Part shown: in pieces, positions 29,006 to 31,612 of the stretch
Position numbering within the stretch: the first letter of the stretch is position 1
Layout: each line of letters starts with the position of its first letter
Source: a virus
Virus record (IMG/VR): IMGVR_UViG_3300042453_004042
Span: 1-31,612 of that record
Length of the DNA stretch: 31,612 nt
Direction: 5' to 3' (one strand)
Notes under the pieces: model-generated
Databases searched by the model: none
Seen by the model: the letters and a program-made list of their open reading frames with translations, nothing else
Told to the model about the DNA's origin: nothing
Position numbers and translations under genes: made by a program

Positions 29006-30768
29006 TGGGTGGAGTCAGTAAATCACTAATACGGAGAATATTAGTTAATGATGCCATCCAGGCTCAACAAGCTGATATAGCTACTACTTCTACTTCAGCC
29101 ACAAGTGCTAGCTATGCTTTAACAGCTAGTTATGCTATGAATGGAGGTGGAGGTGGAGGTACAACAACAGGTTCATTTACTGGTTCATTTACCGGAAGTT
29201 TATTAGGGACAGCCTCTTATGCTTTAACCGCCTCATATGCTTTAAATGGAGGAGGCAGTGTAGATACTTCATCTTTAGTCACAACTGCTTCTTTTAATGC
29301 TTTTACTGGGTCATATAATACTGGTTCATTTACTGGTTCATTTACCGGAAGTTTATTAGGGACAGCCTCATATGCTCTAACAGCCTCATTCTTATCAGGA
29401 AGTGTTACCTCAGCTAGTTATGCTCTTACTTCTAGTTATACACAAGTTACAGATAAAATAAATGTAATAAATGGTAGTTCTTTAGCAGCGGAATTTTATC
29501 CTGTTATAGTTGATGATTTAGGGAATATGATTCCTTATTTAGATACTAGTTTTAATTATACTCCTTCAACTAATCAATTAAATGTAGGAGGAATAACTAG
29601 TAGTTTATTAGGAACTGCTTCCCAAGCTTTAACAGCCTCATATCTCTCAGGAAATGCTTTATCAGCAAGTTATGCTTTAAGTAGTTCATATGCTTTATCA
29701 TCTTCATTCTCATCAACAGCATCATATGTTAGGGCCCCTGGAATAGACGGAGAATTATTATTTAACACTAACGGAAATATAAATGCTCAATCAACTCCTA
29801 GTCTAATATATGACTCAGCATCAAAAGTATTATCTATTAACTCTGTTAACGCTGGCCCAACATTAAGAATTAATCCCCCCAGCACAGATGGGTTGTATTT
29901 AGGGACTCAAGGAGGAGGAGAATCAGGGTTATATGATAATGGGTCAGATTTTGTACTGGCAGAACTTACACAAGATACATTTTTTAATTATTCCGATAGA
30001 AATTATAAATTTAAATCTAGTAATATAATACATGAATTTACCGGGTCAATGTTTGTAACGGCAGGCATAACCGGTTCACTATTTGGTACTGCTTCATGGG
30101 CTACAACAGCATCCTATATATTAAATGTAGTTAGTTCTTCCTTTGCATCAACTGCTTCTTCAGTTATAAACGGATTAGGAGCAGAAAATTATAAACGACC
30201 ATCTAGATGGCATGTTGTATCATCAATTGATACAGCAACCTTATCTACAATTGCTGTTACTTCAGGATCAGCGGGAGGAATAACAACATTGATTGTACCC
30301 TTTGTAATAACTAAACCAACTACAATTACATCAATGTCTTTTGAGGTAACTAGTGCTCCTGCAACTCTATCATCGGCTTCTGTAGGAATATATAGTTCTA
30401 ATATAGACACGACTCTTCCTAATTTTTTAATAACATCTATGAGTAATATAGGAGTTACTACTGGGGCAGGTCGAGTATATAGCGGCTCATTAACCACCGG
30501 AGCTATTACATTAAATTCAGGACTATATTATACCGCGTTTCAACATAGTGGTAGTGCAACTATGACTGTACGCTCAATACCAAATGGTTCTATACCAAAT
30601 ATTATAGGTTTAACTACACCTGGTAATACAAGCGTACTTAATTATTATGCGGGTGTGAGATCATCAGCGGGATCAGCTGCCTTTTTACCATCGTCTACAT
30701 CATCTTTTACAACTATGAATCCATTAACCGCAACTTCACAACCAGCTATATGGATTTTATTTAGTTAA
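29005..30768 (+). CDS. tail fibre / receptor-binding protein with GTASYAL repeats, 587 aa
   Basis: A virion adhesin. The N-terminal ~30 residues (S-K-S-L-I-R-R-I-L-V-N-D-A) probably dock to the tail. Residues about 30-260 consist of repeats of G-S-F-T-G-S and G-T-A-S-Y-A-L-T-A-S-Y in tandem, with poly-Gly spacers, giving a trimeric beta-rich shaft of the sort seen in tail fibres of many environmental tailed phages. A mid region (250-380) lacks repeats, and the C-terminal ~190 residues (from about R-P-S-R-W-H-V-V) form a distinct Ser/Thr-rich beta domain, likely the host-binding tip. A 47-base exact DNA repeat within the shaft shows recent duplication. No intramolecular chaperone or peptidase is visible. 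Confidence 0.88.
   Translation: MGGVSKSLIRRILVNDAIQAQQADIATTSTSATSASYALTASYAMNGGGGGGTTTGSFTGSFTGSLLGTASYALTASYALNGGGSVDTSSLVTTASFNAFTGSYNTGSFTGSFTGSLLGTASYALTASFLSGSVTSASYALTSSYTQVTDKINVINGSSLAAEFYPVIVDDLGNMIPYLDTSFNYTPSTNQLNVGGITSSLLGTASQALTASYLSGNALSASYALSSSYALSSSFSSTASYVRAPGIDGELLFNTNGNINAQSTPSLIYDSASKVLSINSVNAGPTLRINPPSTDGLYLGTQGGGESGLYDNGSDFVLAELTQDTFFNYSDRNYKFKSSNIIHEFTGSMFVTAGITGSLFGTASWATTASYILNVVSSSFASTASSVINGLGAENYKRPSRWHVVSSIDTATLSTIAVTSGSAGGITTLIVPFVITKPTTITSMSFEVTSAPATLSSASVGIYSSNIDTTLPNFLITSMSNIGVTTGAGRVYSGSLTTGAITLNSGLYYTAFQHSGSATMTVRSIPNGSIPNIIGLTTPGNTSVLNYYAGVRSSAGSAAFLPSSTSSFTTMNPLTATSQPAIWILFS
29170..29216 (+). repeat. 47-base direct repeat, copy 1, in the fibre shaft
   Basis: Identical over 47 bases to 29323-29369 in the same frame; it encodes G-S-F-T-G-S-F-T-G-S-L-L-G-T-A. 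Identity at DNA level, including third positions, indicates recent duplication or gene conversion. Confidence 0.9.
29323..29369 (+). repeat. 47-base direct repeat, copy 2, in the fibre shaft
   Basis: Second exact copy of the sequence at 29170-29216, 153 bases (51 codons) downstream in the same frame. Confidence 0.9.
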
Positions 30769-30799
30769 TTTAAAATTTGGCTTTCTTAAAAATTTAACA

Positions 30800-30807
30800 T
30801 ATATTAA
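30800..30807 (+). promoter_or_regulatory. class II upstream element (TATATTAA)
   Basis: TATATTAA followed by AAATAAAAGTT directly at ATG 30819. The leader end is identical to those at 24855 and 26081. Confidence 0.45.
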
Positions 30808-30818
30808 AAATAAAAGTT

Positions 30819-31040
30819 ATGAATCCTGTAAAAAAATACAAGTCACCTGACGGTACAATTCGTTTTATTAAGGACAATAAATTACATAACGCTGATGGTC
30901 CTGCTTTAATTCATCCTAATGGTAAAGAAGAATACTATTTGAATGGTATTCTTTTAACTAAAGATGATTTTAAAAAACGCAAAAAAGAAAGTGTAGGATT
31001 GCCTTTCTATAAACAAAGTGGAAATAAAATGAGACATTAA
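30819..31040 (+). CDS. small protein with one DGPA/YLNG-type repeat, 73 aa
   Basis: Contains L-H-N-A-D-G-P-A-L-I (about 22-31) and E-E-Y-Y-L-N-G-I-L (about 37-45), a single unit of the H-R-x-D-G-P-A ... W-Y-x-N-G repeat seen in many phage and bacterial proteins, where it forms MORN-like beta hairpins. The rest is Lys-rich. Function unknown; it may bind a protein or DNA partner. It has a class II leader and the kinase gene starts one base after its stop, so the two are probably expressed together. Confidence 0.72.
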   Translation: MNPVKKYKSPDGTIRFIKDNKLHNADGPALIHPNGKEEYYLNGILLTKDDFKKRKKESVGLPFYKQSGNKMRH

Positions 31041-31041
31041 T

Positions 31042-31572
31042 ATGAAAATAGGTTTTTGTGGAACAGTAAGTGTAGGCAAAACTACATTAGTAAATGCGTT
31101 AAAAGAATTACCTAAATTTAAAGACTATAAGTTTGCTACTGAACGTAGTAAATATTTACGTGATTTAGGTATTCCATTAAATACAGATAGTACATTAAAA
31201 GGTCAAACTATATTTTTGGCTGAACGTTGTAGTGAATTACTTCATGAGAATATTATTACAGATCGTACTATTATAGATGTAATGGCATTCACTATGTGTG
31301 CTGAATCTATTGATGTATTTCATAAAGATGGATTTGAAGATTATGCTTCTAGATTTATTGAAGAATATGATTGGATTTTTTATGTAAGTCCTGCTGGAGT
31401 GCCTATTGAAGATAATAATGTACGTACTACCAATGCTAATTATAGAGATCAAATAGATCAAATGATTAAATATCTATGTTCATCTAAATTAAACAATATT
31501 AGAAATTTTGGAGTTATATCAGGATCTAACGAGGATAGAATAAAACAAATAAAATCTTATTTAAATTTGTAA
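31042..31572 (+). CDS. NadR-like P-loop kinase (AAA_28 type), 176 aa
   Basis: Walker A is G7-T-V-S-V-G-K13-T14 immediately at the N-terminus. The T-E-R-S-K-Y-L-R-D segment (about 33-41), T-D-R-T-I-I-D (about 73-79) and W-I-F-Y-V-S-P followed by E-D-N-N-V-R-T-T-N (about 122-136) follow the plan of the ribosylnicotinamide-kinase half of NadR and related small P-loop kinases. It may phosphorylate nicotinamide riboside or a deoxynucleoside; sequence alone does not decide. If nicotinamide riboside is the substrate, its product NMN is what the adenylyltransferase-like domain of the 711-residue fusion would use. Complete length for the group. No helix tag. Confidence 0.8.
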   Translation: MKIGFCGTVSVGKTTLVNALKELPKFKDYKFATERSKYLRDLGIPLNTDSTLKGQTIFLAERCSELLHENIITDRTIIDVMAFTMCAESIDVFHKDGFEDYASRFIEEYDWIFYVSPAGVPIEDNNVRTTNANYRDQIDQMIKYLCSSKLNNIRNFGVISGSNEDRIKQIKSYLNL

Positions 31573-31582
31573 TATTTATAAC
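31572..31582 (+). promoter_or_regulatory. class I upstream element (ATATTTATAAC)
   Basis: Exact copy starting on the last base of the kinase stop codon, followed by TAAAACTCGCTA (12 bases) and ATG 31595. Confidence 0.55.
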
Positions 31583-31594
31583 TAAAACTCGCTA

Positions 31595-31612
31595 ATGAAA
31601 CGTAAAGATTTA
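31595..31612 (+). CDS. start of a truncated gene at the window edge
   Basis: ATG with six codons (M-K-R-K-D-L) before the window ends, 12 bases after a class I element. The beginning resembles a helix-tag start, but too little is present to say more. Confidence 0.5.

Noticed and set aside
30189-30497. Minus-strand open frame of 102 codons opposite the fibre tip
   Set aside because: Antisense shadow of the tail fibre gene; no neighbours on that strand.
5108-31582. TATTTATA copies read as minus-strand T4 late promoters (TATAAATA)
   Set aside because: No minus-strand genes are supported, and the wider conservation (trailing AAC and AAATAT, fixed distance to + starts) is oriented with the + strand.
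1-31612. tRNA genes, CRISPR arrays, insertion sequences, integrase or attachment sites
   Set aside because: Looked for cloverleaf ends, regularly spaced repeats, transposase and recombinase motifs; none was recognised by eye.

Overview
The window reads as an internal piece of the genome of a large tailed double-stranded DNA phage (Caudoviricetes), very AT-rich, with all supported genes on the + strand. It has phage virion proteins at both ends, a T4-gp61-sized DnaG-type primase, a RecB-like nuclease, an endolysin and a holin-like protein, two GIY-YIG nucleases, and many small phage proteins of unknown function. Starts mostly lack a Shine-Dalgarno sequence and have A-rich leaders instead. That habit is common in Bacteroidota and their phages, so a Bacteroidota host is a reasonable but unproven guess. 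Standard code fits (TAA and TGA are both used as stops). No tRNA, rRNA, CRISPR array or IS element was seen, and no gap between genes exceeds about 125 bases.

Layout. (A) 1-2.9 kb: three virion proteins, two of them sharing a C-terminal module. (B) 2.9-5.1 kb: GIY-YIG protein, primase and PD-(D/E)XK nuclease. (C) 5.1-21.4 kb: a long run of tightly packed, often 1-8 bp overlapping genes. Many of their products carry a short amphipathic helix of the form L-x-x-I-I-R-E-x-I, usually at the N-terminus and often followed by an L/I-x-E site. The products include nucleotidyltransferases, a 711-residue NTase / NMN-adenylyltransferase-like / unknown / zinc-metalloprotease fusion, a HAD phosphatase, a PD-(D/E)XK-like protein, zinc-ribbon and Lys-rich DNA-binding-like proteins, and an amidase. 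The run ends at a terminator near 21.44 kb. (D) 21.5-24.8 kb: a conserved phage protein, holin-like protein, hairpin cluster, FAD-dependent dehydrogenase, homing endonuclease and one more helix-tagged protein, closed by a terminator. (E) 24.9-28.3 kb: a VWA-metallopeptidase-like protein, a MoxR-type AAA+ ATPase and an unknown third gene. (F) 28.3-31.6 kb: DUF6884-like protein, small protein, repeat-rich tail fibre, a small repeat-type protein, NadR-like P-loop kinase and the start of another gene.

The most interesting signal is region C. The recurring helix and the L/I-x-E sites resemble the capsid-targeting sequences and prohead-protease sites of T4 internal head proteins. My inference is that this phage packages a large set of enzymes and DNA-binding proteins inside its head, and that the 711-residue protein is a polyprotein cut into separate packaged enzymes.

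Two conserved upstream elements appear to divide the genes. Class I (ATATTTATAAC, then often AAAATAT) stands 1-14 bases before nine genes, mostly of the helix-tagged set. Class II (TATATTTA-like, then an A-rich stretch ending AAAGTT directly at ATG) stands before the primase, the 159-residue protein, the VWA and AAA+ genes and the 73-residue protein. They may mark two expression classes.
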